64,000 nucleotides of DNA from Allorhizobium borbori (GTDB lineage Bacteria; Pseudomonadota; Alphaproteobacteria; Rhizobiales; Rhizobiaceae). Numbering within the stretch: the first letter of the stretch is position 1; each line of letters opens with the position of its first letter. The notes under the pieces are model-generated. The model was not told where the DNA came from. It saw only the letters and a list, made by a program, of their open reading frames with translations, and did not search any database. The translations under genes and the position numbers were made by a program. Below are positions 17,023 through 27,018 of this stretch, piece after piece. Where the stretch lies: contig NZ_JACIDU010000004.1 in assembly GCF_014196535.1 (NCBI RefSeq), positions 240,157 to 304,156 on the forward strand, read 5' to 3'.

Positions 17023-18240
17023 TCAGCCTTCCTCGCTGTCGAGACGGACGGCGGTCTGGATCTCGTCAAGCAGATCGGGCAGGGCGCTTTGCACCCGGTT
17101 CCAGCTTGGCATGAAGGGTGTTGCATCCGGCTGGTCAAGAAAGACATTGCCGGCTTCCAGAACATTGGCCGCGAAAAGCTCGACCGCCTGCTCTTCGCGA
17201 TGCCGGTCTGTCGTCAGGCCGTTCATGCGCGAATCATTATGGTAGATTTCCACGAGATCGAGCGCCGTGCGGTAATAGGTTGCCTTCAGGGAGCGCAGCG
17301 ATTCCTGGCTGAACACCACGCCATCGGTGGCAAGCTTGCGGAACAACGCCTTGGCGATATCGGTGGACATGCGAGAAAGCCCGGTTGAAGCATCCTCGGG
17401 TGAAAGCGGCTGATGCTTGTGGTCATAGGTGTCGGCAATGTCCACCTGGCAGATCGACTGATTCGAATAGTTCCGCCACAGCTCCGAAAGCACACCGATT
17501 TCCAGCCCCCAGTCGGAGGGGATGCGCAGATCGGCGAGCACATGCGCGCGCATCGCAAACTCGCCCGCCAGCGGATAGCGGAAAGCCTTGAGATAATCGA
17601 TATAGGGGTGGTGGCCGTAGACGCGCTCCAGACTGAGCAAAAGCGGCGTAACCAGCAGGCGCGAGACGCGGCCGTTCAGTGTGCGCCGCGCGACGCGTGG
17701 ATAATAGCCCTTGGAAAAGAGGAAGCGGAAATCCGGATGCGTGACGGGATAAACGAGGCGGGCGAGCATTTCGCGGGAGTAGGTGGTGATGTCGCAATCA
17801 TGCAGAGCCACCACGCCGGCATTGCGCGCACCCAATACATAGCCGATGCAGAACCACACATTGCGGCCCTTGCCCGGCTGGTCGGGTGAAAGGCTGGCGG
17901 CTTTCAGCTTTTCATCCACCGCGCGCAATCTTGGTCCGTCGTTCCATAGAATGCTGTGGCGGTGGGGCAGACGGGCAAAATAGGCCTTGGCGTACCGATA
18001 CTGATCCCGGTCGGCCTGATCGAGCCCGATGACGATGTGCGAGAGATAGGGAACAAGGCTCAGTTCATCGACGATGTTTTCCAACGCCGGCGCCTCCAGT
18101 TCGGAAAAAAGCGAAGGCAGGATGAGTGTGATGGGGCGTGTCTGGGCGAAATGGGCGAGTTCTCGCTCGATTTCGGCGATCGGTCTTTCCCTGAGATTGT
18201 GAAGGGTGGCCACGACGCCGTTCTGGTGGAAATCCGCCAT
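17023..18240 (-). CDS. GT81-like glycosyltransferase (glucosyl/mannosyl-3-phosphoglycerate synthase type)
   Basis: A 405-residue cytoplasmic GT-A glycosyltransferase. Its sequence features ILPSLFSELEAPALENIVDEL, ALHDCDITTYSREMLARLVYP (DCD in place of the usual DxD) and the GYYPRV...GRVSRLLVTPLL segment recall glucosyl-3-phosphoglycerate synthases, which transfer a sugar from a nucleotide sugar to 3-phosphoglycerate. The HAD phosphatase gene just upstream fits this, because a phosphatase completes gluco- or mannosylglycerate, compatible solutes made under salt or nitrogen stress. Donor sugar and acceptor are inference. It lies 93 bases after the phosphatase on the same strand. Confidence 0.72.
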   Translation of the reverse strand: MADFHQNGVVATLHNLRERPIAEIERELAHFAQTRPITLILPSLFSELEAPALENIVDELSLVPYLSHIVIGLDQADRDQYRYAKAYFARLPHRHSILWNDGPRLRAVDEKLKAASLSPDQPGKGRNVWFCIGYVLGARNAGVVALHDCDITTYSREMLARLVYPVTHPDFRFLFSKGYYPRVARRTLNGRVSRLLVTPLLLSLERVYGHHPYIDYLKAFRYPLAGEFAMRAHVLADLRIPSDWGLEIGVLSELWRNYSNQSICQVDIADTYDHKHQPLSPEDASTGLSRMSTDIAKALFRKLATDGVVFSQESLRSLKATYYRTALDLVEIYHNDSRMNGLTTDRHREEQAVELFAANVLEAGNVFLDQPDATPFMPSWNRVQSALPDLLDEIQTAVRLDSEEG

Positions 18241-18333
18241 GCAAATCGTCCTTTCTTCTTCGCGCCGCAGCGCTGCCTGAATTGCTCCATCCGGAAGATC
18301 GACCCGGTTCGGGCCTGTGAGTTGGTATCGATG

Positions 18334-19122
18334 TCAGAGTGTGCCTGCATCAATACAGGCAAGGCAGACCAGCATGACCTCGTTCCAGCCGGCCGGGCCG
18401 GCCAATGTGGAACGCAGGATCGCGCCATTCCGTTCCCGTTCGGTGACGGGCAGGGGGTTGTGATGCGGGTTGGCGATGATGATGCCGCGGTCTGCTGCTT
18501 TCAGCATGGCCAGATCGTTCGGCGCATCGCCAAGCGCGATGGTGAAGACGGGCTCTCCGCGGGCTTTTGCAAATGCCCCGGCGACACGCATCATGGCGTC
18601 TGCCTTCGAACCATGCGGCATGATGGTGAAGAAGCGTCCGCCCTGAATGGCGGTGAACCCTTCCTGCTCCATCAACGCGATAAACTCATGCCGCTCCTCT
18701 TCGGATCCCAGCCACAGGCCGGGTTCGGAAAAGCGCCGTTGCCGGGCAAGGCGGGCATTTTCATGTGGCAAGCCCGTCTGTCGGGAAACCTCTTCGACGC
18801 TCCATTCGCCAAAGCCGCTGAAACGGTCCGATAGAGAGGCGGGCAGGGAGCCGAGGGCTTGTCTGATTCGCGCATAAACCGGCGCGTCGTTCACTGAATC
18901 ATCGCCGAATCGCGCGATCCCGGCTCCATTCTCCACGATCATCGGTGTATCGAGGCCGAGTGCATTAGCAATCGGACGCATCTCTGCCTCTGTTTTGGAT
19001 GAGGCAAGGATGAGTGGGATAGACCGTTCGCGCAACAAGCCGATGGCCGGAAGCGCCGCGTCGAACCGATAGGTGTGGTGATCGAGCAGCGTTCCGTCGA
19101 GATCTGTGAAGACGGCAATCAT
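18334..19122 (-). CDS. HAD-family phosphatase, mannosyl/glucosyl-3-phosphoglycerate phosphatase type
   Basis: A 262-residue HAD phosphatase of the Cof/MPGP branch. Motif I is FTDLDGTLLDHHTY at the very N terminus, motif II is LILASSKTEAEM, the ENGAG segment typical of MPGP follows, and motif IV is ALGDAPNDLAML. This subfamily removes the phosphate from mannosyl- or glucosyl-3-phosphoglycerate. It starts 4 bases after the end of rlmB and precedes the glycosyltransferase, so rlmB, phosphatase and glycosyltransferase may share a transcript. Substrate assignment is from family pattern and neighbour, not proved. Confidence 0.8.
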   Translation of the reverse strand: MIAVFTDLDGTLLDHHTYRFDAALPAIGLLRERSIPLILASSKTEAEMRPIANALGLDTPMIVENGAGIARFGDDSVNDAPVYARIRQALGSLPASLSDRFSGFGEWSVEEVSRQTGLPHENARLARQRRFSEPGLWLGSEEERHEFIALMEQEGFTAIQGGRFFTIMPHGSKADAMMRVAGAFAKARGEPVFTIALGDAPNDLAMLKAADRGIIIANPHHNPLPVTERERNGAILRSTLAGPAGWNEVMLVCLACIDAGTL

Positions 19123-19126
19123 GCCC

Positions 19127-20008
19127 TCATCTTGTCAGATGAAGCTTGGCTGCGTAAAGCGAAATGGCGCAGGCATTGGAGACATTGAGCGATTTGATGG
19201 CGCCCGGCATATCCAGTCGTGCGAGCGCGCTGACGGTTTCACGGGTCTTCTGGCGCAGTCCCTTGCCTTCGGAACCCAGCACAAGCGCGATCTTGTCGCC
19301 CTTGAAGGTGGTTTCGAGTGGCTGCGGCCCTTCCGAATCAAGGCCGATGGAATAGAAGCCGAGCTTGTGCAGTTCGTTCAGCGTATCCGCCAGATTACCA
19401 GCCTGAATGTAGGGAATGAGTTCCAGCGCACCGGAGGCGGATTTGGCAAGAACGCCGGATTCCGTCGGGCTGTGACGCTGCGTCGTGATGACGGCACCGG
19501 CATCGAAGGCGACGGCAGAACGCATGATCGCGCCGACATTATGCGGATCGGTGACCTGATCGAGCACCAGAAGCAACGGGCTATCCTTCAGCGCATCGAG
19601 GCGACGAACGGGCAGGGGCCGGGTTTCCAGCATCACGCCCTGATGGATGGCGTCGGGTCCAAGAACCTTGTCGATCTCCTGTGGCGAGACGATTTCCACA
19701 GGAAAGCCGATATCTGCGCCTTCCTCAATCCCGAGCCTGGCGAGCGCGTTGCGCGTTACCGAAAGTTTCACCAGTTTGCGGGCGGGATTGTCCAGTGCAG
19801 CGCGCACGGTGTGCAGACCGTAGAGCAAGACCTGATCCGGCTGAAGCTGCGGCGGTTTGAAATTACTGTCCCGGGACGATTTTCCCCATTTTCCCTGCTG
19901 CGGCGTGGGGATTTCTCCCCGCTCGCGCTTGGAATCGCGCACGGCGCGGCGCAGCGTCGCATAGTGGGTGTCACGGGCGGAACGGTCGTTGTCGTTATCT
20001 TTGCTCAT
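19127..20008 (-). CDS. rlmB: 23S rRNA (guanosine-2'-O)-methyltransferase, SpoU family
   Basis: The 293-residue protein has an N-terminal substrate-binding domain (QVLLYGLHTVRAALDNPARK) and a C-terminal SPOUT knot domain with VLDQVTDPHNVGAIMRSAVAF, LVLGSEGKGLRQKT and LDMPGAIKSLNVSNACAISLY, the three SpoU motifs. RlmB methylates G2251 of 23S rRNA in E. coli; other SpoU targets are possible. The N-terminal 40 residues are basic and probably disordered. The start is ATG 20008 with AAGAGG upstream; the frame is open further to 20119 but without a site. Confidence 0.9.
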   Translation of the reverse strand: MSKDNDNDRSARDTHYATLRRAVRDSKRERGEIPTPQQGKWGKSSRDSNFKPPQLQPDQVLLYGLHTVRAALDNPARKLVKLSVTRNALARLGIEEGADIGFPVEIVSPQEIDKVLGPDAIHQGVMLETRPLPVRRLDALKDSPLLLVLDQVTDPHNVGAIMRSAVAFDAGAVITTQRHSPTESGVLAKSASGALELIPYIQAGNLADTLNELHKLGFYSIGLDSEGPQPLETTFKGDKIALVLGSEGKGLRQKTRETVSALARLDMPGAIKSLNVSNACAISLYAAKLHLTR

Positions 20009-20109
20009 GCGCCTCTTATAGCTAGTCCCGCAGGCGGGGCATAGGGTCGACCCGGAATAGCCCCGGCTGTGGACGAAATATTTTTCGCGAATTTTCTGAA
20101 ATCGGCGTG

Positions 20110-20138
20110 TTGACATCACGCCGTGGGGCCGTCATATA
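20110..20138 (+). promoter_or_regulatory. Promoter of tRNA-Tyr/tRNA-Gly
   Basis: TTGACA (20110-20115) and CATATA (20133-20138) are exactly 17 bases apart, 66 bases before tRNA-Tyr. It is the best sigma-70 match I noticed in the window and fits a strong stable-RNA promoter. Confidence 0.7.
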
Positions 20139-20204
20139 GCCGCCCAGATCACGAGGCGCTTCAAACGCTTCGGGGTCGCAAGGATGTCGATCCGGTCGGA
20201 TACT

Positions 20205-20289
20205 GGAGGGATGCCCGAGTGGTTAAAGGGGACGGACTGTAAATCCGTTGGCTCAGCCTACGTTGGTTCAAATCCAACTCCCTCCACCA
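20205..20289 (+). tRNA. tRNA-Tyr (anticodon GTA)
   Basis: An 85-base class II tRNA with acceptor stem GGAGGGA/TCCCTCC, a long variable arm (TTGGCTCAGCCTACG), anticodon loop CTGTAAA (GTA), T-arm TTGGTTCAAATCCAA and encoded CCA. It is followed 26 bases later by tRNA-Gly. Confidence 0.96.
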
Positions 20290-20315
20290 TCCGTCATCGG
20301 ATCGATCATACCCCC

Positions 20316-20389
20316 GCGGGTATAGCTCAATGGTAGAGCAGCAGCCTTCCAAGCTGAATACGCGGGTTCGATTCCCGCTACCCGCTCCA
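20316..20389 (+). tRNA. tRNA-Gly (anticodon TCC)
   Basis: A 74-base cloverleaf with acceptor stem GCGGGTA/TACCCGC, anticodon loop CTTCCAA (TCC), T-arm GCGGGTTCGATTCCCGC and encoded CCA. Its 3' end is only 3 bases from the stop codon of the convergent cyclase gene. Confidence 0.96.
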
Positions 20390-20392
20390 TCC

Positions 20393-21688
20393 TCAAACAT
20401 CGTTTTCCGGCTTCGGCACCATCAGCGTGGTGTGCGTTTCCCTGCCGCGTAGTTGTTCGCGGGAAAACACGCGCCAGCTACCTTCTGCCTTGGCTGCCTT
20501 TACGACATCCCCGGATGCGAGGAGACAGACATTGGCCGGTCGGGTTGCCGCCTCGATTCGCGCCGCGACATTCACCGGGTCGCCGATGACCGTGAATTCT
20601 CGCCGATCCTCGTTGCCGATGACGCCGCAAAAAACCTCGCCATAGTGAATGCCAACACCGACGGAGTAGCGTTCCGCTTCCGGTCGTGTCTCCTGCAACT
20701 CGGCAATCATGCGAACGATATCGAGGCCGCATTGCAGGCCGTGGGCGGCATCCGCCCCGTTCATTTCAGGGACGCCGAACAGCACCAGGGCACCATCGCC
20801 GATGAATTTGTCGATCATGCCGCCATTGCGGCGGGCGGCTTCCTGAACGACCGTGCGGAAGGAGGCGATGATCTCCGAGACGGCGAAGGGGTCGAGCCGC
20901 TCAGCCATGCGGGTCGAATCGCGCATGTCGGCGAAGAGGATCGCAACCGTTTGACGCCGGCCCTTTGCCTGTTCATCGCCCGATGTCACCAGCGGCACGA
21001 TCTCCGCCGGCAGGAAGCGCACCAGCGCCGCCTTCGACAGGGCTTCCGATTCGACCCGCATCAGAAGCGACCGGCTGCGCCGCATGATGGAAACCGTCGC
21101 CCCGCCAATCGCCAGAATCAGTAGGAGACGCGTCACGGTCGGTGCGATACCGGCCAGGTGTTCCGGTTCGGCGGTTGCGGTGGCGAGGCTATCCGCCGGC
21201 GCCTCGGGTGAGAGCAGGATGACCGCCACCAGCGCGACGATGAACAGCAGTGTCGAGGTGAGCTGAATACCGGGGTGGTAGCGCATGGCGCCGGTGGCAA
21301 GCAGCACCGGTATCGTCCAGGCCGTCGGGGTCGCAAATACCCAAACGCCGGAAAGGCCGCTGAACTGGAGAGAAAGATAGCAGATGGCTGCCACCATGGC
21401 CGCATCGAACACCGCCAGAAGATACTGTGCCCATACGCCGTAGCGGTTCCTCGCGATGAGAACGAGGGTTGTAACACCACTGAAGAGCAGCATGGCCAGA
21501 AGCAGCAGGCTCTGGATGCGGATCCCGCCGTGATGGTCAGGCCCGAGGGACAGGAAACGCACCACATGCGGAATCGTCATGACGAGCGCCGCGTAGATGC
21601 GCAGCCGCGCCAGCGTGCTTTCGGCGCCGATTTCGGCGGCCCGGAGAGCCGCTCCCAATGCCGTTTCCTTCGTTTGCGACTGAGCCAT
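20393..21688 (-). CDS. Membrane-bound class III adenylate/guanylate cyclase
   Basis: The 431-residue protein has an N-terminal membrane part of about six helices (30-48, 60-80, 88-108, 112-132, 142-160, 185-203) and a C-terminal class III cyclase domain (about 245-425). The metal-binding aspartates lie in ILFADMRDST (residues 252-259); IDKFIGDGALVLFG, GIHYGEVFCGVIG and EFTVIGDPVNVAARIEA complete the catalytic motifs, so it should be active. cAMP is the likelier product, by family frequency. The start at 21688 has AAGAG eight bases upstream. It lies antisense between tRNA-Gly and tuf. Confidence 0.92.
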   Translation of the reverse strand: MAQSQTKETALGAALRAAEIGAESTLARLRIYAALVMTIPHVVRFLSLGPDHHGGIRIQSLLLLAMLLFSGVTTLVLIARNRYGVWAQYLLAVFDAAMVAAICYLSLQFSGLSGVWVFATPTAWTIPVLLATGAMRYHPGIQLTSTLLFIVALVAVILLSPEAPADSLATATAEPEHLAGIAPTVTRLLLILAIGGATVSIMRRSRSLLMRVESEALSKAALVRFLPAEIVPLVTSGDEQAKGRRQTVAILFADMRDSTRMAERLDPFAVSEIIASFRTVVQEAARRNGGMIDKFIGDGALVLFGVPEMNGADAAHGLQCGLDIVRMIAELQETRPEAERYSVGVGIHYGEVFCGVIGNEDRREFTVIGDPVNVAARIEAATRPANVCLLASGDVVKAAKAEGSWRVFSREQLRGRETHTTLMVPKPENDV

Positions 21689-21860
21689 GATATCTCTTTT
21701 GTGAAACAATACGTCGTGGCGACCCTATCCTGAAGCAGCGCTGACCGGCAATTCGTCGGGCTGCCTCCTGCCGTCGCAGGGCAGGTGATTTTCCTCCGGC
21801 GATGCAGGTGTCACAAAATCCTCGCATACGCGGTGTTAAGGGCAAACGCCCGTCGCGCGC

Positions 21861-21895
21861 TTTAAGGCTTGCGCATTGCTTGCGAAAGCCTTAAA
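21861..21895. repeat. 10-bp inverted repeat upstream of tuf copy 1
   Basis: TTTAAGGCTT (21861-21870) and AAGCCTTAAA (21886-21895) are perfect complements around a 15-base centre, 62 bases before the tuf start. It could be a leader hairpin or an operator. No T run follows, so termination is unlikely. The second tuf copy does not have it. Confidence 0.5.
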
Positions 21896-21956
21896 GGGCC
21901 AGACCAAACCGGTTCGCCGGGTCAACCACCTTACGGATCATAGGAAAAGTATTCAT

Positions 21957-23132
<1,176 letters not shown>

Positions 23133-23189
23133 TCGGTGATTGGGCGAGGCCTCTGGCCTTGCCCTGAGACGGCTTCGTCATCTGAATGG

Positions 23190-23224
23190 AAAAGGCCCTG
23201 CCAGAAATGGCGGGGCCTTTTCTC
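23190..23224 (+). terminator. Intrinsic terminator after tuf copy 1
   Basis: AAAAGGCCCTGCCA (23190-23203) pairs with TGGCGGGGCCTTTT (23208-23221) with one wobble, GAAA loop, then TCTC. A strong hairpin. Confidence 0.85.
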
Positions 23225-23244
23225 GTTGATGCAAGACGCCCATT

Positions 23245-23266
23245 AAAAAACCCCGCAGGGGCGGGG
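23245..23266 (-). terminator. Intrinsic terminator of the bactofilin-like gene
   Basis: On the minus strand CCCCGC, a four-base loop and GCGGGG (complements of 23261-23266 and 23251-23256) are followed by six T (complement of 23245-23250). Confidence 0.7.
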
Positions 23267-23323
23267 TCGTGTCAGGGCGGGGTGCTCGTCGATGCGGCGT
23301 GCGGGGGGGGGGTAGGAGGGAGG

Positions 23324-23614
23324 TCAGGCCGTGTCGGAGGACCGGCGGCAACAGCCGCTCTTGTCGCGAATGCGGCCGGTCACGCAGCCGTAAATTTCGA
23401 CATTGGCTCCTTCCTCAATGTCGACGTCGCCAGCGACAATGCCGCGCAGAACGACCCGAGCGCCCTTCTGGACGCGAAGATAGCCGCCGACGAGGCCGCG
23501 GATGAAGAAGGTGGCTCCGGGCCGCACGGTGGCACCGACATCAATCTGTCCGCCAAGCTCCACCGTATCCCGAACAATGAGTGGGCCTGCGATTCTTCCG
23601 TTCAAGACGTCCAT
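23324..23614 (-). CDS. Small bactofilin-like repeat protein
   Basis: This 96-residue protein is built of short beta-turn repeats: RIAGPLIVRDTVELGGQIDVGATVRPGATFFIRGLVGGYLRVQKGARVVLRGIVAGDV. Such V/I-x-G-x-V-x-G spacing resembles the beta-helix of bactofilins and other polymer-forming proteins, though it is shorter than most and ends with a Cys-rich tail (KSGCCRRSS). I cannot name a function. ATG 23614 has AAGGGGA nine bases upstream and a promoter 34-61 bases away; the frame is open further up but lacks a site. Confidence 0.6.
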   Translation of the reverse strand: MDVLNGRIAGPLIVRDTVELGGQIDVGATVRPGATFFIRGLVGGYLRVQKGARVVLRGIVAGDVDIEEGANVEIYGCVTGRIRDKSGCCRRSSDTA

Positions 23615-23647
23615 ACCAACATTCCCCTTATTTATTTTTGAGTAACC

Positions 23648-23675
23648 ATAGTAGCGCGCTTTCAGGGTTTGCCAA
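23648..23675 (-). promoter_or_regulatory. Putative promoter of the bactofilin-like gene
   Basis: On the minus strand TTGGCA (complement of 23670-23675) and TACTAT (complement of 23648-23653) are 16 bases apart, giving a leader of roughly 25-30 bases. Confidence 0.45.
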
Positions 23676-23849
23676 GCGTTTCGATTTGCGTCGGTCAAAT
23701 CGTCACAGCGTTAGGTTAATGTCAGTGATCCCGGGAAAAGTGGGGGGACGATGAAAAAACTGACAAATCGGTCTTGCCAACGGCGAAAAGCCGCCGTAAA
23801 GGAGCGCCATGTTCGCAACGGGCGGTGCAAACTGCTTCGTCAACGCGAT

Positions 23850-23925
<76 letters not shown>

Positions 23926-24076
23926 CTTCATCGCGGTAACTCGCTGACGAGTGGCCATGAAAAGCGAGGCGCCCTCTTGTGTAAAACAGAATCGGCGTTT
24001 ATGTAGGGTTAAACAGACACGCGGTGCGTGGGGCTGAGCTAGTCAGCTTTACGCGCCGTAATGGCGTGGGCGGTCA

Positions 24077-24277
24077 ATGGCATCCAAGGTAAATCCATTT
24101 GCGTTTCTGCAGCAGGTTCGCTCCGAAACGGCAAAAGTGACGTGGCCCTCGCGCCGCGAGACGGTGATCTCGACGGCCATGGTTCTGTTCATGGTTGTTC
24201 TGGCGGCATTGTTCTTCTTTGCTGCCGACCAGCTCATTGGCTGGCTGATCAGCCTCGTCCTCAGTGTTGGCAAGTAA
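24077..24277 (+). CDS. secE: Preprotein translocase subunit SecE
   Basis: A 66-residue single-span SecE of the short alphaproteobacterial type. An amphipathic N-terminal helix (NPFAFLQQVRSETAKVTWPSRRET, with the conserved K-V-x-W-P) is followed by one transmembrane helix (about 32-60). It clamps SecY in the Sec channel. nusG follows in the same operon. Confidence 0.96.
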   Translation: MASKVNPFAFLQQVRSETAKVTWPSRRETVISTAMVLFMVVLAALFFFAADQLIGWLISLVLSVGK

Positions 24278-24292
24278 TCGGGTGGAATGAAC

Positions 24293-24823
24293 ATGGCCGC
24301 GCGCTGGTATATCGTCCACGCTTACTCCAATTTTGAAAAAAAGGTGGCAGAGTCCATCGAGGAGAAGGCGAAGCAGAAGGGTCTCGAGCATCTGTTCGAA
24401 AAGATCCTGGTTCCGACCGAGAAGGTCGTGGAAGTACGACGCGGCCGAAAGGTCGATTCCGAGCGCAAGTTCTTCCCCGGTTATGTTCTCGTTCGCGCAC
24501 AGCTGACGGATGAGGTGTTTCACCTTATCAAGAACACGCCGAAGGTCACGGGTTTCCTTGGTTCCGACAATAAGCCGGTTCCGATTCCCGACAGTGAGGC
24601 TGATCGTATCCTTGGCCAGGTTCAGGCCGGTGTTGAGCGTCCCAAGTCTTCCGTCTCCTTCGAGATCGGTGAGCAGGTTCGCGTTTCCGACGGTCCGTTT
24701 GCTTCGTTCAACGGCACTGTTCAGGATGTGGACGAAGAGCGTTCGCGCCTGAAAGTCGAAGTTTCCATTTTTGGCCGCGCTACGCCGGTCGAACTCGAAT
24801 ACGGTCAGGTCGAAAAGATCTGA
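24293..24823 (+). CDS. nusG: Transcription termination/antitermination factor NusG
   Basis: A 176-residue NusG with the NGN domain ([20 protein letters not shown]) that binds the RNA polymerase clamp and a C-terminal KOW domain ([32 protein letters not shown]). It couples polymerase to Rho or to ribosomal S10. ATG 24293 was chosen because GGTGG sits six bases before it; ATG 24287 overlaps that site. It follows secE by 15 bases. Confidence 0.96.
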   Translation: MAARWYIVHAYSNFEKKVAESIEEKAKQKGLEHLFEKILVPTEKVVEVRRGRKVDSERKFFPGYVLVRAQLTDEVFHLIKNTPKVTGFLGSDNKPVPIPDSEADRILGQVQAGVERPKSSVSFEIGEQVRVSDGPFASFNGTVQDVDEERSRLKVEVSIFGRATPVELEYGQVEKI

Positions 24824-24964
24824 CCGGAGGGGCATTGCCCCGACCGCGTGGGAGCAAGGTGACCTAAGCCGGGTCATGTGAGCGAACCACGCAACCGCAG
24901 CCGCCGGGTCCGCCCGGCAATTCATGGGCCGGAAATCCGGTCCGCATACGAAAGGCAGAGAGAA

Positions 24965-25396
24965 ATGGCTAAGAAAGTTGCAGGCCAGCTCAAGCTGCAG
25001 GTGAAGGCCGGCTCGGCAAACCCGTCGCCGCCCATCGGTCCTGCGCTCGGTCAGCGTGGCATTAACATCATGGAATTCTGCAAGGCGTTCAATGCCGCCA
25101 CGCAGGAAATGGAAAAGGGTATGCCGATTCCGGTCGTCATCACCTATTACCAGGACAAGTCCTTCACGTTCGCGATGAAGAAGCCGCCGGTCACTTACTT
25201 CCTGAAGAAGGAAGCGAAGATCCAGAGCGGTTCCAAGACTCCTGGCAAGGGCGCCAAGGCCGGCTCGATCACCCGTGATCAGGTTCGCGCTATCGCCGAA
25301 GCCAAGATGAAGGATCTGAACGCCGCCGACGTGGAAGGCGCAATGGCAATGGTCGAGGGCTCTGCCCGCTCCATGGGCCTGGAAGTGGTGGGTTGA
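24965..25396 (+). CDS. rplK: 50S ribosomal protein L11
   Basis: The 143-residue L11 binds the GTPase-associated region of 23S rRNA. It starts [32 protein letters not shown] and ends [28 protein letters not shown], the family signature. AGAGAGAA precedes the ATG. The 141 bases before it carry no gene and are probably leader. Its stop lies two bases before the rplA start. Confidence 0.98.
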   Translation: MAKKVAGQLKLQVKAGSANPSPPIGPALGQRGINIMEFCKAFNAATQEMEKGMPIPVVITYYQDKSFTFAMKKPPVTYFLKKEAKIQSGSKTPGKGAKAGSITRDQVRAIAEAKMKDLNAADVEGAMAMVEGSARSMGLEVVG

Positions 25397-25398
25397 TC

Positions 25399-26097
25399 AT
25401 GGCCAAGCTTGCAAAGCGTATTCAGAAGATCCGCGAAGGCATTGATGCCGAGAAGTTCTATGGCCTTTCTGAGGCTGTGACCCTCGTCAAGGAACGTGCT
25501 GTCGCCAAGTTCGACGAAACCATCGAAGTCGCCATGAACCTCGGCGTTGATCCGCGTCACGCTGACCAGATGGTTCGCGGCGTCGTCAACCTGCCGAACG
25601 GCACGGGCCGCGACGTTCGCGTCGCCGTCTTCGCTCGCGGCGTCAAGGCTGACGAAGCCAAGGCAGCCGGTGCAGACATCGTCGGTGCGGAAGACCTGCT
25701 CGAAATCGTCCAGGGCGGCAAGATCGACTTCGATCGCTGCATCGCAACCCCGGACCTGATGCCGCTCGTCGGCCGTCTCGGCAAGGTTCTCGGCCCGCGC
25801 GGCCTGATGCCGAACCCGAAGGTCGGTACCGTGACCATGGACGTCACCGGTGCGGTCAAGGCTTCGAAGGGCGGCGCTGTCGAGTTCCGCGTCGAGAAGG
25901 CTGGTATCATCCATGCCGGTATCGGCAAGGCCTCATTCGATGCCAAGGCTCTCGAAGAGAACATCCGTGCATTTGCCGATGCCGTCGTCAAGGCGAAGCC
26001 GGCCGGCGCGAAGGGTAACTACGTCAAGCGCGTAGCGATCTCTTCCACGCAGGGCCCGGGCGTCAAGATCGACCCGGCAACGATCAACGCTGCTTGA
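25399..26097 (+). CDS. rplA: 50S ribosomal protein L1
   Basis: A 232-residue L1, which binds the L1 stalk of 23S rRNA and, in other bacteria, represses its own mRNA. Recognisable segments are [21 protein letters not shown] and [21 protein letters not shown]. It begins two bases after rplK, so translation is coupled. A 342-base structured leader follows before rplJ. Confidence 0.98.
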   Translation: MAKLAKRIQKIREGIDAEKFYGLSEAVTLVKERAVAKFDETIEVAMNLGVDPRHADQMVRGVVNLPNGTGRDVRVAVFARGVKADEAKAAGADIVGAEDLLEIVQGGKIDFDRCIATPDLMPLVGRLGKVLGPRGLMPNPKVGTVTMDVTGAVKASKGGAVEFRVEKAGIIHAGIGKASFDAKALEENIRAFADAVVKAKPAGAKGNYVKRVAISSTQGPGVKIDPATINAA

Positions 26098-26439
26098 TCG
26101 CAAGAATTCAGGGGTTTTCGATAAGGCCCCTCCAAAGCATTCCCGGCCTCACAAGGGCCGGGAGTAAATCCGGGTAAAACCGGATTTCCTGTCCGAGATT
26201 GCAGGTGGTCAGACCTTAATCAGTTTGCCTGCATGAGACGGGTAAGATCCAGATTTCGATGCTCAGGCATCCCAATCGGTTCGAGCCTTGTGAGCCTTGT
26301 GCCTAACGTCGGATGACGTGAGCGCGAGGGGGCAGGATCCTCAAGCGTCGCTCGGGGTCCTCTTTTCGAAGATGGCCCCTTGAGGCAAAGGCAAACCCGA
26401 CAGGGGGGTGGTTACCTTCCTGTCTACTGGAGACAGACA
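26098..26439 (+). promoter_or_regulatory. L10 leader region between rplA and rplJ
   Basis: This 342-base non-coding stretch precedes rplJ-rplL, where other bacteria have an L10 leader bound by L10/L12. It holds hairpins: CCCGGCC/GGCCGGG (26142-26148/26156-26162) and AAATCCGG/CCGGATTT (26166-26173/26180-26187). The region near 26280-26420 can fold further. The role is inferred from position. Confidence 0.6.
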
Positions 26440-26958
26440 GTGGAAAGAGCGGAAAAACGCGAATTCGTCACGGAACTGAACGAAGTCTTCAAGGCTTCCG
26501 GTTCGGTTGTCGTGGCCCACTATGCCGGTGTCACCGTTGCGCAGATGAACGACTTCCGTTCCAAGATGCGTACCGCTGGCGGCACCGTCAAGGTCGCGAA
26601 GAACCGCCTGGCCAAGATCGCTCTTCAGGGCACGGAAGCCGAAGGTATGTCGGACCTTTTCAAGGGTCAGACCCTCATTGCCTACAGCAATGATCCCATC
26701 ACGGCTCCGAAGATCGTCATGGAATTCGCCAAGACCAACGACAAGCTCGTGGTTCTCGGTGGCGCCATGGGATCGACCACGTTGAACGCAGATGCAGTCA
26801 AGTCGCTTGCGACCCTGCCTTCGCTCGACGAGCTGCGCGCAAAGCTGCTGGGCCTTCTCGTTGCCCCGGCGACCCGCGTTGCAACGGTCACCGCAGCACC
26901 GGCAAGCCAGCTTGCTCGCGTGTTCGCGGCCTATGCCAAGAAGGACGAAGCCGCTTAA
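26440..26958 (+). CDS. rplJ: 50S ribosomal protein L10
   Basis: A 172-residue L10, base of the ribosomal stalk that carries L7/L12 dimers. It starts at GTG 26440 ([17 protein letters not shown]) with TGGAGA nine bases upstream; the internal [16 protein letters not shown] and the C-terminal L12-binding helix are present. The open frame extends to 26380 but into the leader. rplL follows 60 bases later. Confidence 0.97.
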   Translation: MERAEKREFVTELNEVFKASGSVVVAHYAGVTVAQMNDFRSKMRTAGGTVKVAKNRLAKIALQGTEAEGMSDLFKGQTLIAYSNDPITAPKIVMEFAKTNDKLVVLGGAMGSTTLNADAVKSLATLPSLDELRAKLLGLLVAPATRVATVTAAPASQLARVFAAYAKKDEAA

Positions 26959-27018
26959 GGCGGTTTTTCGCTGTTGAAATCAAACCGGTTCGAACCGATA
27001 TATTAAGGAACTAAGACA

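Noticed and set aside
23303..23312. Run of ten G after the tuf terminator as a phase-variable tract
   Set aside because: It lies outside the coding part (past the stop of the bactofilin-like gene), so slippage would not change a protein; a read error is also possible.
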